Assembly: GCA_964617075.1 (NCBI GenBank)
Contig: CAZTVO010000086.1
Coordinates: 1 to 8,910, forward strand
Direction: 5' to 3'
From: Butyribacter sp964617075
GTDB taxonomy: Bacteria; Bacillota; Clostridia; Lachnospirales; Lachnospiraceae
DNA length: 8,910 nucleotides
Below, piece after piece: positions 1 to 7,513 of the stretch; position 1 is the first letter of the stretch, and each line of letters starts with the position of its first letter. The notes beneath the pieces are model-generated. The model was not told the origin of the DNA, ran no database searches, and was given only the letters and a program-made list of their open reading frames with translations. Position numbers and translations under genes: made by a program.

Positions 1-1952
1 GGCCAAAGAGGCGCACGAGGGCCACGGTGGCGAAGGAAAAAGGCCTTTGCGGCCTGGCGGACGCGATTATGGCGCGGGAAATATCGGGGAGCTTAGAAGA
101 AGCGGCGGCACCGTACGTTTCTAAGGAAAAGGACGTTTGCGACGTAAGCGAGGCGATAAGCGGCGCGAAGGACATTATAGCCGAGGCCATATCCGACAAC
201 GCGGAATACAGGGCGTACATAAGGAACGCCACCATGGAAGAGGGCAGGCTTGTCTCCTGCGCCAGGGACGAAAAGGCGCAGTCGGTGTATGAGATGTACT
301 ATGATTTTATCGAACAGGTGGATAAAATAGCCGGCCACAGGGTGCTTGCCATAAACAGGGGGGAAAAGGAAAAGTTTCTTACCGTCAAGCTTGAGGCTCC
401 CGTGGAGCGCATTTTAAGATATCTTGAAAAAAAGGTCGAGGCGTCGGACGGCTCGAGCGCGGGCCTCGCGCTTGAGGAGGCGGCAAAAGACAGCTACGAG
501 AGGCTTATCGCCCCCGCGATTGAGAGGGACGTCAGAAACGAGCTTACGCAAAGGGCGCAGGACGGCGCCATAAAAGTATTTGGCAAAAATCTTGAGCAGC
601 TTTTGATGCAGCCTCCAATATCGGGCAGAAACGTGCTTGGATGGGATCCGGCGTTTCGCACCGGATGCAAGCTCGCGGTTGTAGACAGCATGGGAAAGGT
701 GCTTGATACGACGGTAGTATATCCCACCGCTCCGCAAAAAAAAGTAGAAGAAACGAAAAGGATTGTAAAAAAACTTATAGAAAAATACGACGTGTCGCTG
801 ATTTCCATAGGCAACGGAACGGCGTCGCGCGAATCGGAGCTTATAGTTGCCGATATGCTAAAGGAAATAGACAGGCCGGTCCAGTATGTCATAGTCAACG
901 AGGCGGGCGCGTCCGTCTATTCCGCCAGCGAGCTCGCGACGGAGGAGTTTCCTGAGTTCGACGTGGGGCAAAGAAGCGCCGCGTCCATCGCCAGAAGGCT
1001 TCAGGATCCGCTTGCGGAGCTTGTAAAAATCGACCCGAAGTCCATAGGCGTGGGGCAGTATCAGCACGATATGAACCAAAAGAAGCTTTCGGAGGCCCTA
1101 GACGGCGTCGTGGAGGATTGCGTAAACAAAGTGGGGGTGGATTTAAACACGGCCTCCGCGTCGCTGCTTGAATATGTATCGGGCATTTCAAAAACGATAG
1201 CAAAAAATATAGTTATTTACCGGGAAAAAAACGGCAGATTTACGGACAGGAGCCAGCTTTTAAATGTCGCGAAGCTCGGACCGAAGGCTTACCAGCAGTG
1301 CGCGGGATTTATGCGGATAGAAGACGGCGACAATTTCTTGGACGCGACCGGCGTCCATCCGGAATCGTACGACGCGGCCAACGCCTTGCTAAAAAAGCTT
1401 GGCATAACTCCGGAGGAGCTTAAAAAAATTCAGACTGATGCCCTAAAAAAGGAACAAAAGTTCGACAAGCGCAAAGAGGAATTTAAAGTAAAAAATACCA
1501 ATACGGCATTTGGCGCCGCGTTCGCTAAAGCTTTTGGCGACGCGCCGGAGCCGGACGCGGGCCTTGCGGGAAAGATAAAAGACAAAAAGGCCGTCGCTAA
1601 AGAGCTTGGCATAGGAGAGATCACGCTTGAGGACATGCTTAAGGAGTTGGAAAAGCCGGCGAGGGATCCGCGCGACGAGATGCCGCGTCCGATTTTGCGT
1701 ACGGACGTGCTTGAAATGAAGGATTTGAAAGAAGGAATGATATTAAAGGGCACCGTCCGCAACGTAATCGACTTCGGCGCGTTTGTCGACATAGGCGTGC
1801 ACCAGGACGGCCTCGTCCATATATCGCAGCTTTCTGATAAAAAATTTGTAAAGCATCCTCTCGACGTAGTGGCAGTAGGCGACATAGTGGACGTAAAAGT
1901 GATGAGCGTGGATTTAAAGAAGCAGAGGATTCAGCTTACCATGAAACTATAG
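1..1952 (+). CDS. tex: Tex family S1 RNA-binding transcription accessory protein, 5' end outside window
   Basis: Tex is a cytoplasmic nucleic-acid-binding protein linked to transcription and RNA metabolism. The frame is open to the left edge. The codons at 3-26 read PKRRTRAT, which continues directly into the conserved Tex sequence (E. coli Tex, recalled, has KPKRRTRATIARE). The GTG at 27 is therefore an internal Val codon, not the start, and roughly 100 N-terminal residues are missing. Counting residue 1 at base 27: a YqgF/RNase H-like domain begins near 203 (VLGWDPA, Asp207) and includes GNGTASRES at 262-270. The signature IARRLQDPLAELVKIDPKSI lies at 321-340, helix-hairpin-helix repeats at about 372-431, and a C-terminal S1 domain at 569-641 with FGAFVDIGVHQDGLVHIS. 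Between the last two there is a lysine-rich stretch (about 455-525) that seems longer than in E. coli Tex. Family assignment is very secure. Confidence 0.96.
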   Translation, partial: PKRRTRATVAKEKGLCGLADAIMAREISGSLEEAAAPYVSKEKDVCDVSEAISGAKDIIAEAISDNAEYRAYIRNATMEEGRLVSCARDEKAQSVYEMYYDFIEQVDKIAGHRVLAINRGEKEKFLTVKLEAPVERILRYLEKKVEASDGSSAGLALEEAAKDSYERLIAPAIERDVRNELTQRAQDGAIKVFGKNLEQLLMQPPISGRNVLGWDPAFRTGCKLAVVDSMGKVLDTTVVYPTAPQKKVEETKRIVKKLIEKYDVSLISIGNGTASRESELIVADMLKEIDRPVQYVIVNEAGASVYSASELATEEFPEFDVGQRSAASIARRLQDPLAELVKIDPKSIGVGQYQHDMNQKKLSEALDGVVEDCVNKVGVDLNTASASLLEYVSGISKTIAKNIVIYREKNGRFTDRSQLLNVAKLGPKAYQQCAGFMRIEDGDNFLDATGVHPESYDAANALLKKLGITPEELKKIQTDALKKEQKFDKRKEEFKVKNTNTAFGAAFAKAFGDAPEPDAGLAGKIKDKKAVAKELGIGEITLEDMLKELEKPARDPRDEMPRPILRTDVLEMKDLKEGMILKGTVRNVIDFGAFVDIGVHQDGLVHISQLSDKKFVKHPLDVVAVGDIVDVKVMSVDLKKQRIQLTMKL

Positions 1953-1955
1953 GAG
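1951..1955 (+). promoter_or_regulatory. Shine-Dalgarno site overlapping the tex stop codon
   Basis: AGGAG begins on the second base of the tex TAG stop and lies 12 bases before the ATG of the next gene. The overlap suggests that ribosomes finishing tex can reinitiate on the downstream gene, and it supports co-transcription. The spacing is slightly long but there is no better start nearby. Confidence 0.6.
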
Positions 1956-1967
1956 CATCGCTTAAAA

Positions 1968-3872
1968 ATGGAAATTTTTGACAAATATTTCGTCGAGGTG
2001 AGAAACGGATCGAAGGTCACTTATAGCGCCGCCGATTTGAGCAAGCTTGACAAGATGTACGAGGCCGAAGCCCTAAAAAAAATGGAAAAGAAGCTTTTTT
2101 CCCCGATAAAAAAGGAGAGGCAGAAAAGCTTTGGCTCCCAGGTGAGGGACTATGCTTTTGAGCGCATCCTGGACAGGCGCCTGTACACGTTCAAATATCT
2201 TCTTGTAATTCCCAATCCGTACGGCGTAGCTAAGCAGACGGCGCTTATACTTTTCAATTCCTCAAAGGCGTTTAAGGTGCGCTACCGGGTCGTCGGGAAC
2301 AGGCCCGGCTGCGACTTTGAGGGCGAATCCATATATTCGACAAGGCACCGCGTCCCTATAATGGGCCTTTACCAAGGGAGAAACAACTCGGTCGTCCTTG
2401 AGCTTGTTGACGAGGACGGAAAGGTGGTAAAGAAAAGGACCATAACGATTTACGTTTCGGCCGTCGGAGACGGCTTAAAGGACGTCGTGTGTCGAACGGA
2501 CGATGAAGAGACACGTTTCCCTTTCATCCTCCTAAACGGAGTAAACTACAACCCGATCGTGATAGACGGCGAAGGGCAGATAAGGTATTCCCTCCAATGC
2601 AAGACCGGCAGGCTTGGCATGATGCCGCTAAACAACGGCCACTTCCTTTTGATGGACAAAAGCGCCAACCGCGTGGATGAATACGGGAGAGTGCAGCCGT
2701 GCAGATATCACGAGATGGACTACATGGGAAGGGTGTACAGGACGTTTCTGTTTGAGTACGCCATAGGCAGGGCCATGTCCCAAAACGGCGGCTCCCTTTT
2801 TCTCGTCACGTCGTCGGACGCGGACCATGTATTAGACTGCGTAATCGAGCTTGACATAAACAGCGGAGAAATTATAAAAAGGTGCGACATTTCGACGATA
2901 TTTGGCTCAAAGTACCGTTTTGAAAGCAATTGGGCGGACATAACCAGGCTTGAATGGCGTGACGGCGCGCTTTTTGCGAATGTGAAGAGGCTCCACAGCA
3001 TAGTCAAGCTCAACTGGGAAAAATTGGAGCCGGAATGGGTCATGGCGCCGGACGGCGTGTGGACGGATACGCCCGTAGAAAAGCATCTCCTAAAGGGCGG
3101 GAGCGCCGCCCCGGTTTTTTCAGGTCCGGAATATATGACAGTCGTGGGCGGAGAAGAAAAGGACGAATATGAAATAGCTGTTTTTGACACGCGTTCCGTT
3201 GGCCATGTCAAGTACGCGGGCGGCCGGACCGCGAACAGATCCGCGGCGAGCCTTATTCGCGTGGACGAAAAAAACAGGACTTATTCGATTTTGCGCAGAG
3301 AAGAGCTTGACAAGTCGCTTAGGTATGGAAGCGTCATTTATTCGGACGACAAAAGCCGTATCCTGGCGGCGGAGGGAATACTAAGGCATAGGCAGGGGGA
3401 GTGCAACGCCAGGCTTGTTGAGATCGGCGCCGCGGACGGGGCGCGGTTAAAGACTACCGACATAAAAAAGGCGTTTACAAAGGCGTGGATATTTGCTCCA
3501 AGCCTTGACGACTACTGCCGTCCGATAGATATAAACGAGCGTACGGTGTTTGGAAAGATTAAAGAACCGGAAAAATTCGACGGAACGCTGCCGGCGCTGT
3601 CCGACGAAAAGATCGATTCCGACTATTTCGGCAGGGTAAGGCTTTGCGACGATTTGTTTATTTTTTCAATGGAGCCGGGCATGGTGGAAAGGATATACTT
3701 CATCGGAAGAAAAAACGGATATGTTCAGGATTATTCAAATGTGGCGCCCGCGAACAAGAGGACGTCTTTTGCCATTTCCTTAGCCGGCCTAAAAAAAGAC
3801 GAATACGGCGTATATGTGGAGAGCGAGGGGCTTGCGTACAAACTAAAAAATGAAATTGAAAGATTGCATTAG
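1968..3872 (+). CDS. Divergent arylsulfotransferase (ASST/AssT)-like beta-propeller protein, catalytic histidines apparently absent
   Basis: ASST enzymes move sulfate from a phenolic ester donor to another phenol through a sulfohistidine. This 634-residue protein shows the family's N-terminal domain: NPYG at 83-86, TALILF at 91-96, RHRVPIMGLY at 126-135. Propeller segments follow: DGEGQIRYSLQ at 200-210, YHEMDYMGRV at 247-256, DCVIELDINSGEII at 290-303, SIVKLN at 344-349, and a last blade with IAVFDTR (403-409) and SAASLIRVDEKNRTYSIL (425-442). Aligned by eye to remembered ASST sequences, the catalytic positions differ. The HHD/E motif becomes EYA (263-265), the WxHxN motif becomes NWADIT (321-326, Asp and Thr replacing His and Asn), the conserved Arg becomes Lys340, and the GQHAA motif becomes GGSAA (377-381). 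The N-terminus (first 80 residues, charged, no hydrophobic stretch) has no signal peptide, so it is probably cytoplasmic, unlike periplasmic E. coli AssT. It may be inactive, mechanistically altered, or a binding protein. Fold assignment is fairly secure; function is unknown. Confidence 0.75.
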   Translation: MEIFDKYFVEVRNGSKVTYSAADLSKLDKMYEAEALKKMEKKLFSPIKKERQKSFGSQVRDYAFERILDRRLYTFKYLLVIPNPYGVAKQTALILFNSSKAFKVRYRVVGNRPGCDFEGESIYSTRHRVPIMGLYQGRNNSVVLELVDEDGKVVKKRTITIYVSAVGDGLKDVVCRTDDEETRFPFILLNGVNYNPIVIDGEGQIRYSLQCKTGRLGMMPLNNGHFLLMDKSANRVDEYGRVQPCRYHEMDYMGRVYRTFLFEYAIGRAMSQNGGSLFLVTSSDADHVLDCVIELDINSGEIIKRCDISTIFGSKYRFESNWADITRLEWRDGALFANVKRLHSIVKLNWEKLEPEWVMAPDGVWTDTPVEKHLLKGGSAAPVFSGPEYMTVVGGEEKDEYEIAVFDTRSVGHVKYAGGRTANRSAASLIRVDEKNRTYSILRREELDKSLRYGSVIYSDDKSRILAAEGILRHRQGECNARLVEIGAADGARLKTTDIKKAFTKAWIFAPSLDDYCRPIDINERTVFGKIKEPEKFDGTLPALSDEKIDSDYFGRVRLCDDLFIFSMEPGMVERIYFIGRKNGYVQDYSNVAPANKRTSFAISLAGLKKDEYGVYVESEGLAYKLKNEIERLH

Positions 3873-3890
3873 AAAGGCTGGTAGTAAAAA

Positions 3891-4793
3891 ATGATTCAAT
3901 TGTCACACTTGGACGAGCTGGAGGCGGAGGCGATTTACATTATGCGCGAGGTCGCCGCGGAATGCGAAAAGCCCGTCATGCTCTACTCCATAGGAAAAGA
4001 CAGCTCCGTGATGCTTCACATCGCGCTGAAGGCGTTTTACCCGGAAAAGCCCCCTTTTCCGTTCCTTCATGTGGATACCACCTGGAAATTTAAGGAAATG
4101 ATAGAATTTAGGGATCGCATGGCAAAAAAATATGGCCTTGACATGATCGTATACACAAACGAGGAGGGAAGGAAAAAAGGGATAAATCCTTTCGACCACG
4201 GCTCCGCCTATACCGACATTATGAAGACGCAGGCCCTAAAGCAGGCTTTGGAAAAATACGGATTTACGGCCGCGTTTGGCGGCGGACGCCGGGACGAGGA
4301 AAAGTCCAGGGCCAAGGAGAGAATTTTTTCGTTTAGAAATTCGGCCCACGCGTGGGATCCCAAAAACCAGCGGCCGGAGATGTGGAAGCTTTTTAACACG
4401 AGGCTTTTTAAGGGAGAGGAAGTGCGCGTTTTTCCGCTTTCAAACTGGACTGAAAAGGACATATGGCAGTACATAAAAAAAGAAGATATAGAGATACCTT
4501 CCCTGTATTTTGCGAAAGAACGTCCGGTAGTGTACCGCGACGGAAATATAATCATGGTGGACGACGACAGGATGAGGCTTTTGCCGGGCGAAAAGCCGGT
4601 CATGAAAAAGGTGAGGTTTCGTACGCTTGGATGCTATCCTTTGACCGGCGGCATAGAGTCGGAGGCTGATACGCTTGACGCGATTATTGAGGAAACGCTA
4701 AGTTCGGTGGAATCGGAGAGGACGAGCCGGGTAATAGACAAGGACGGCGGAGCGGCCAGCATGGAAAAAAGAAAGAGGGAGGGATATTTCTAA
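3891..4793 (+). CDS. cysD: Sulfate adenylyltransferase subunit 2 (ATP sulfurylase small subunit)
   Basis: CysD transfers AMP from ATP to sulfate to give adenosine 5'-phosphosulfate (APS). The reaction is driven by GTP hydrolysis in the CysN partner. The 300-residue length matches the family (about 302 in E. coli). The PP-loop ATP-binding motif is SIGKDSS at 33-39. The signature GGGRRDEEKSRAKER spans 130-144, followed by FSFRNSAHAWDPKNQRPEMW (146-165). The LGCYPLTG segment is at 246-253 and the C-terminal SMEKRKREGYF at 290-300, both characteristic. The chosen ATG gives the expected CysD N-terminus (HLDELEAEAIYIMREVAAE). The ribosome site is weak (AAAGG at 3873-3877, 13 bases upstream). The gene lies 18 bases after the ASST-like gene and one base before its partner cysNC, so there is no room for its own promoter or riboswitch. 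Confidence 0.97.
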   Translation: MIQLSHLDELEAEAIYIMREVAAECEKPVMLYSIGKDSSVMLHIALKAFYPEKPPFPFLHVDTTWKFKEMIEFRDRMAKKYGLDMIVYTNEEGRKKGINPFDHGSAYTDIMKTQALKQALEKYGFTAAFGGGRRDEEKSRAKERIFSFRNSAHAWDPKNQRPEMWKLFNTRLFKGEEVRVFPLSNWTEKDIWQYIKKEDIEIPSLYFAKERPVVYRDGNIIMVDDDRMRLLPGEKPVMKKVRFRTLGCYPLTGGIESEADTLDAIIEETLSSVESERTSRVIDKDGGAASMEKRKREGYF

Positions 4794-4794
4794 T

Positions 4795-6621
4795 ATGCAA
4801 AGCTTACTTAAATTCATTACCTGCGGAAGCGTAGACGACGGCAAGTCGACGCTTATAGGCCATATGCTTTACGACGCCAAGCTCCTTTTTGCCGATCAGG
4901 AAAGGGCGCTTGAGCTTGACAGCAGGGTCGGAAGCGCGGGAGGCGGCATCGACTATTCCCTTCTTCTGGACGGTCTTATTGCGGAGAGGGAGCAGGGAAT
5001 TACGATTGACGTGGCATACCGTTATTTTACGACGGAAAAAAGAAGCTTTATCGTGGCGGATACTCCGGGCCACGAGGAATATACAAGAAATATGGCGGTG
5101 GGCGCGTCATTCGCTGATTTGGCGATTATACTCGCGGACGCCTCCAAAGGCGTGCTTGTGCAGACTAAGCGCCATACGCGCATATGCTCGCTTATGGGCA
5201 TAAAGCACGTGGTATACGCCATAAACAAGATGGATCTCGTGGACTATGACGAAAACGCGTTTAACGAGATTAAGAGAAATATAAAGAAGATGACGGCGGA
5301 GTACGACTTTGACACAATGTTTGCTATACCCGTTTCGGCCACGGAAGGCGACAACATAACGTCCGTTTCGCCAAGAATGCCATGGTTTAAGGGCGGGACG
5401 CTTTTAGAGTACCTTGAGGGCATAGACGTTTCCGACAAGACGGACGGCGCGGGATTTGTTATGCCGGTGCAGAGGGTATGCCGCCCGGACCGCACGTTTA
5501 GGGGCTTTCAGGGACAGATTGAGGTAGGGGAAGCGTCCGTTGGAGACGAGGTGACGGCTCTTCCAAGCGGCGAAAAGGCAAAAATAAAGTCGATATTGAA
5601 TGCCGGAAAAGAAGTCGAATCGGCGTTTAAGGGCCAGGCCGCGACAATTCAGCTCGACAGGGAGGTAGACGTATCGAGAGGATGCATGCTTTGCAGGGAC
5701 GTAAGCCTTTGCGTCGGCAAGATGTTTACGGCCAGGCTTTTGTGGATGGACGATTCAAGGCTTGTGGCCGGCAAAAATTATTTGTTAAAGATCGGCACGA
5801 AAATGGTTCCCGCGACCGTCATGAACATCAAGTACAAGATCGACGTAAACGAGGGCAACCACGTTCAGACGGAAAAGCTGTACAAAAACGAGATAGCCGT
5901 CTGCGACATATCCTGCTCAGACCGGATCGTTTTTGACGAATTTAGCCGCCATAAGGAAATAGGGGGCTTTATACTCATAGACCGCATAAACAATATGACG
6001 TCCGCGTGCGGAGTGGTGGAGCACCCGTTAAGGCGCGACGACAATCTCGTATGGCACAACATGGACATAACGCGCGAGCTAAGAGCCGGGCAGAAGGGTC
6101 AGAAGCCGTTGACCATCTGGCTTACGGGACTTTCCGGCGCCGGCAAGTCCACGCTTGTAAACGAGCTTGAAAAGAAGCTTTTCGCCGCCGGCAGGCATAC
6201 CATGATATTAGACGGCGACAACATACGCATGGGTCTGAACAAAAATCTGGGATTTAAGGAGCAGGACCGCATTGAAAACATAAGGCGCATAGCGGAGGTC
6301 GCAAAGCTTATGAACGACGCGGGACTTATAGTGCTTACCTCGTTCATATCCCCGTTCCGTCTCGACAGGCGAAACGCCAAGACGATAATCGGTTCGGACA
6401 ATTTCATTGAAATCTACGTAAGCACGCCTATCGAAGAATGCGAGAAGCGCGACGTAAAAGGCCTCTATAAAAAGGCCAGAAGCGGAGAGATACCGAACTT
6501 TTCCGGAATATCAAGCCCGTACGAGCCTCCGGAAAATCCGCAGATCGAGATAGATACGACCGACTTGTCGCTTGAGGAGTCGGTGGAATACATAATGGGA
6601 GAATTGAAAAAATATATGTAA
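4795..6621 (+). CDS. cysNC: Bifunctional sulfate adenylyltransferase subunit 1 / APS kinase (CysN-CysC fusion)
   Basis: The N-terminal part is the GTPase subunit of ATP sulfurylase and the C-terminal part phosphorylates APS to PAPS, as in NodQ-type fusions. GTPase motifs: G1 GSVDDGKST at 11-19, EREQGITIDVAY at 64-75, DTPGHE at 89-94, NKMD at 144-147. EF-Tu-like beta-barrel domains follow to about residue 425. The kinase begins near 436 with P-loop GLSGAGKST at 445-453, then DGDNIR (473-478), NLGF (484-487), FISPFR (517-522, containing the Ser that is phosphorylated in APS kinases) and GLYKKARSGEIPNFSG (556-571). All key motifs are intact, so both activities are expected. The 608 residues are close to family length. 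The ATG lies one base past the cysD stop and 11 bases after a strong GAGGGAGGG site (4775-4783) inside cysD, so translation is probably coupled, which suits two subunits of one complex. Confidence 0.97.
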   Translation: MQSLLKFITCGSVDDGKSTLIGHMLYDAKLLFADQERALELDSRVGSAGGGIDYSLLLDGLIAEREQGITIDVAYRYFTTEKRSFIVADTPGHEEYTRNMAVGASFADLAIILADASKGVLVQTKRHTRICSLMGIKHVVYAINKMDLVDYDENAFNEIKRNIKKMTAEYDFDTMFAIPVSATEGDNITSVSPRMPWFKGGTLLEYLEGIDVSDKTDGAGFVMPVQRVCRPDRTFRGFQGQIEVGEASVGDEVTALPSGEKAKIKSILNAGKEVESAFKGQAATIQLDREVDVSRGCMLCRDVSLCVGKMFTARLLWMDDSRLVAGKNYLLKIGTKMVPATVMNIKYKIDVNEGNHVQTEKLYKNEIAVCDISCSDRIVFDEFSRHKEIGGFILIDRINNMTSACGVVEHPLRRDDNLVWHNMDITRELRAGQKGQKPLTIWLTGLSGAGKSTLVNELEKKLFAAGRHTMILDGDNIRMGLNKNLGFKEQDRIENIRRIAEVAKLMNDAGLIVLTSFISPFRLDRRNAKTIIGSDNFIEIYVSTPIEECEKRDVKGLYKKARSGEIPNFSGISSPYEPPENPQIEIDTTDLSLEESVEYIMGELKKYM

Positions 6622-6636
6622 AGGAGCATGGCATGA
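6621..6636 (+). promoter_or_regulatory. cysQ Shine-Dalgarno site with a decoy two-codon ATG
   Basis: AAGGAG at 6621-6626 starts on the last base of the cysNC stop. Two ATGs follow. The one at 6628 reads ATG GCA TGA and ends at once, its stop overlapping the second ATG at 6633. Only 6633 opens the conserved CysQ frame, and its six-base spacing to the site is good. The first ATG is one base from the site, too close for efficient use. Confidence 0.6.
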
Positions 6637-7427
6637 ATTTTGAACGAGAGCTTGAGGCCGCGAAAAAAATAGCCGTAAAGGCGGGCGCCGCCATTATGGA
6701 CGTATATGAAAATGCGGACGACATGGAAGTGACGTATAAGGACGGCGAAATGCCGCTTACCGCCGCCGACCGCGCGTCCAATGAGATAATAGTGTCCGCC
6801 CTAAAAAAAGAATTTCCCACGTACGCCGTCCTTTCCGAGGAGGAAAAGGACGATAAGGCCAGGCTTGGCAACGATTGCTGCTTTGTCGTGGATCCGCTTG
6901 ACGGAACTAAGGAATTTATAAAAAGGAACGGGCAGTTTACGGTAAACATAGCCCTGTCGTACAGGCACGAATCGGTGATGGGCGTTATATACGCGCCGGC
7001 GACGGACGAGCTTTACTATGCCGCGAGGGGCGCGGGGGCGTTTATGGACGCGGGTGAAAAAAAGGGCGAAAGGATTCATGTGTCGGACTGCGTCGACTTA
7101 AAAAAGGCGAGGCTTGTCATGAGCAGCTCCCATGGCTGCGAGCAGATGGACGAAATAGTTAAACGGTATGGATTTAAAGATTTTGTGAAGATGGGCAGCT
7201 CCCTTAAAGGATGCGTGGTCGCCAGGGGCGACGCGGAGCTTTACTACAGGTTTAACCCGACCATGGAGTGGGACACGGCGGCGATGCAGTGCATAGCCGA
7301 GGAGGCGGGGGCGCTGTTTATGCAGATGGACGACTCGCCAATGCGCTACAACAGGGAGGACAGCTTAAATTCAAAGGGCTTTTATATCGTCAACAATATC
7401 GCGAATAAGCTTGAATTGGCGCCGTAA
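6633..7427 (+). CDS. cysQ: 3'(2'),5'-bisphosphate nucleotidase (PAP phosphatase)
   Basis: CysQ hydrolyses 3'-phosphoadenosine 5'-phosphate to AMP and phosphate, clearing the inhibitory by-product of PAPS-using reactions. It belongs to the lithium-sensitive, magnesium-dependent inositol monophosphatase superfamily. Visible motifs: LTAADRASNE at 42-51 (Asp46), the metal-binding Glu region LSEEEKDD at 67-74, the signature DPLDGTKEFIKRNGQFTVNIAL at 87-108, GSSLKGC at 188-194, and the C-terminal metal ligand motif WDTAAMQCIAEEAGA at 213-227 (Asp214). GSSLK and the DGTKEF form favour CysQ over inositol monophosphatase. The length of 264 residues is usual. It is the last gene of the sulfate-activation run, 11 bases after cysNC. 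Its presence next to a PAPS-forming enzyme fits PAP disposal and implies that PAPS is really consumed in this cell. Confidence 0.94.
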   Translation: MNFERELEAAKKIAVKAGAAIMDVYENADDMEVTYKDGEMPLTAADRASNEIIVSALKKEFPTYAVLSEEEKDDKARLGNDCCFVVDPLDGTKEFIKRNGQFTVNIALSYRHESVMGVIYAPATDELYYAARGAGAFMDAGEKKGERIHVSDCVDLKKARLVMSSSHGCEQMDEIVKRYGFKDFVKMGSSLKGCVVARGDAELYYRFNPTMEWDTAAMQCIAEEAGALFMQMDDSPMRYNREDSLNSKGFYIVNNIANKLELAP

Positions 7428-7440
7428 CGCCTTGATTTTT
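7418..7440 (+). terminator. Possible weak intrinsic terminator at the end of cysQ
   Basis: GGCG (7418-7421) can pair with CGCC (7428-7431) around a six-base loop that contains the cysQ stop codon, and TTGATTTTT follows directly. Four base pairs is short for an intrinsic terminator, so some read-through into fucO is likely if it works at all. The T-rich tail is also the -35 region of the next promoter. Confidence 0.35.
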
Positions 7441-7460
7441 ACAGCGGGATTCTATATAAT
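7432..7460 (+). promoter_or_regulatory. Sigma-A/sigma-70 type promoter for fucO
   Basis: A TTGATT -35 box (7432-7437) and a perfect TATAAT -10 box (7455-7460) are separated by exactly 17 bases. Transcription should start near 7467, giving a leader of about 65 bases before the fucO ATG. It is the only convincing promoter between cysQ and fucO. Confidence 0.8.
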
Positions 7461-7462
7461 GA

Positions 7463-7497
7463 GGGCGTGTGCGTGAGCGTAAGCGCCCAAGGGGGCG
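7463..7497 (+). other. Leader with two mutually exclusive short hairpins upstream of fucO
   Basis: CGCCC at 7484-7488 can pair either with GGGCG at 7463-7467 (16-base loop) or with GGGCG at 7493-7497 (four-base loop AAGG). Both stems are five GC-rich pairs. Neither is followed by a T-run and neither covers the ribosome site, so a regulatory role is only a possibility. The sequence does not resemble a riboswitch class that I can name. Confidence 0.3.
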
Positions 7498-7513
7498 AAG
7501 ATTAAAAATCAAT

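Larger units (their letters stand above)
7432..7512. repeat. 10-base perfect inverted repeat flanking the fucO promoter and leader
   Basis: TTGATTTTTA (7432-7441) and TAAAAATCAA (7503-7512) are exact reverse complements, with 61 bases between them. The left arm covers the -35 box. The right arm lies in the transcribed leader just before the ribosome site. It could be a pair of operators, a stem in read-through transcripts, or chance in AT-rich sequence. Confidence 0.4.

Noticed and set aside
3873..3890. A sulfur-responsive riboswitch or T-box before cysD
   Set aside because: Only 18 bases separate cysD from the preceding gene, too few for any known riboswitch.
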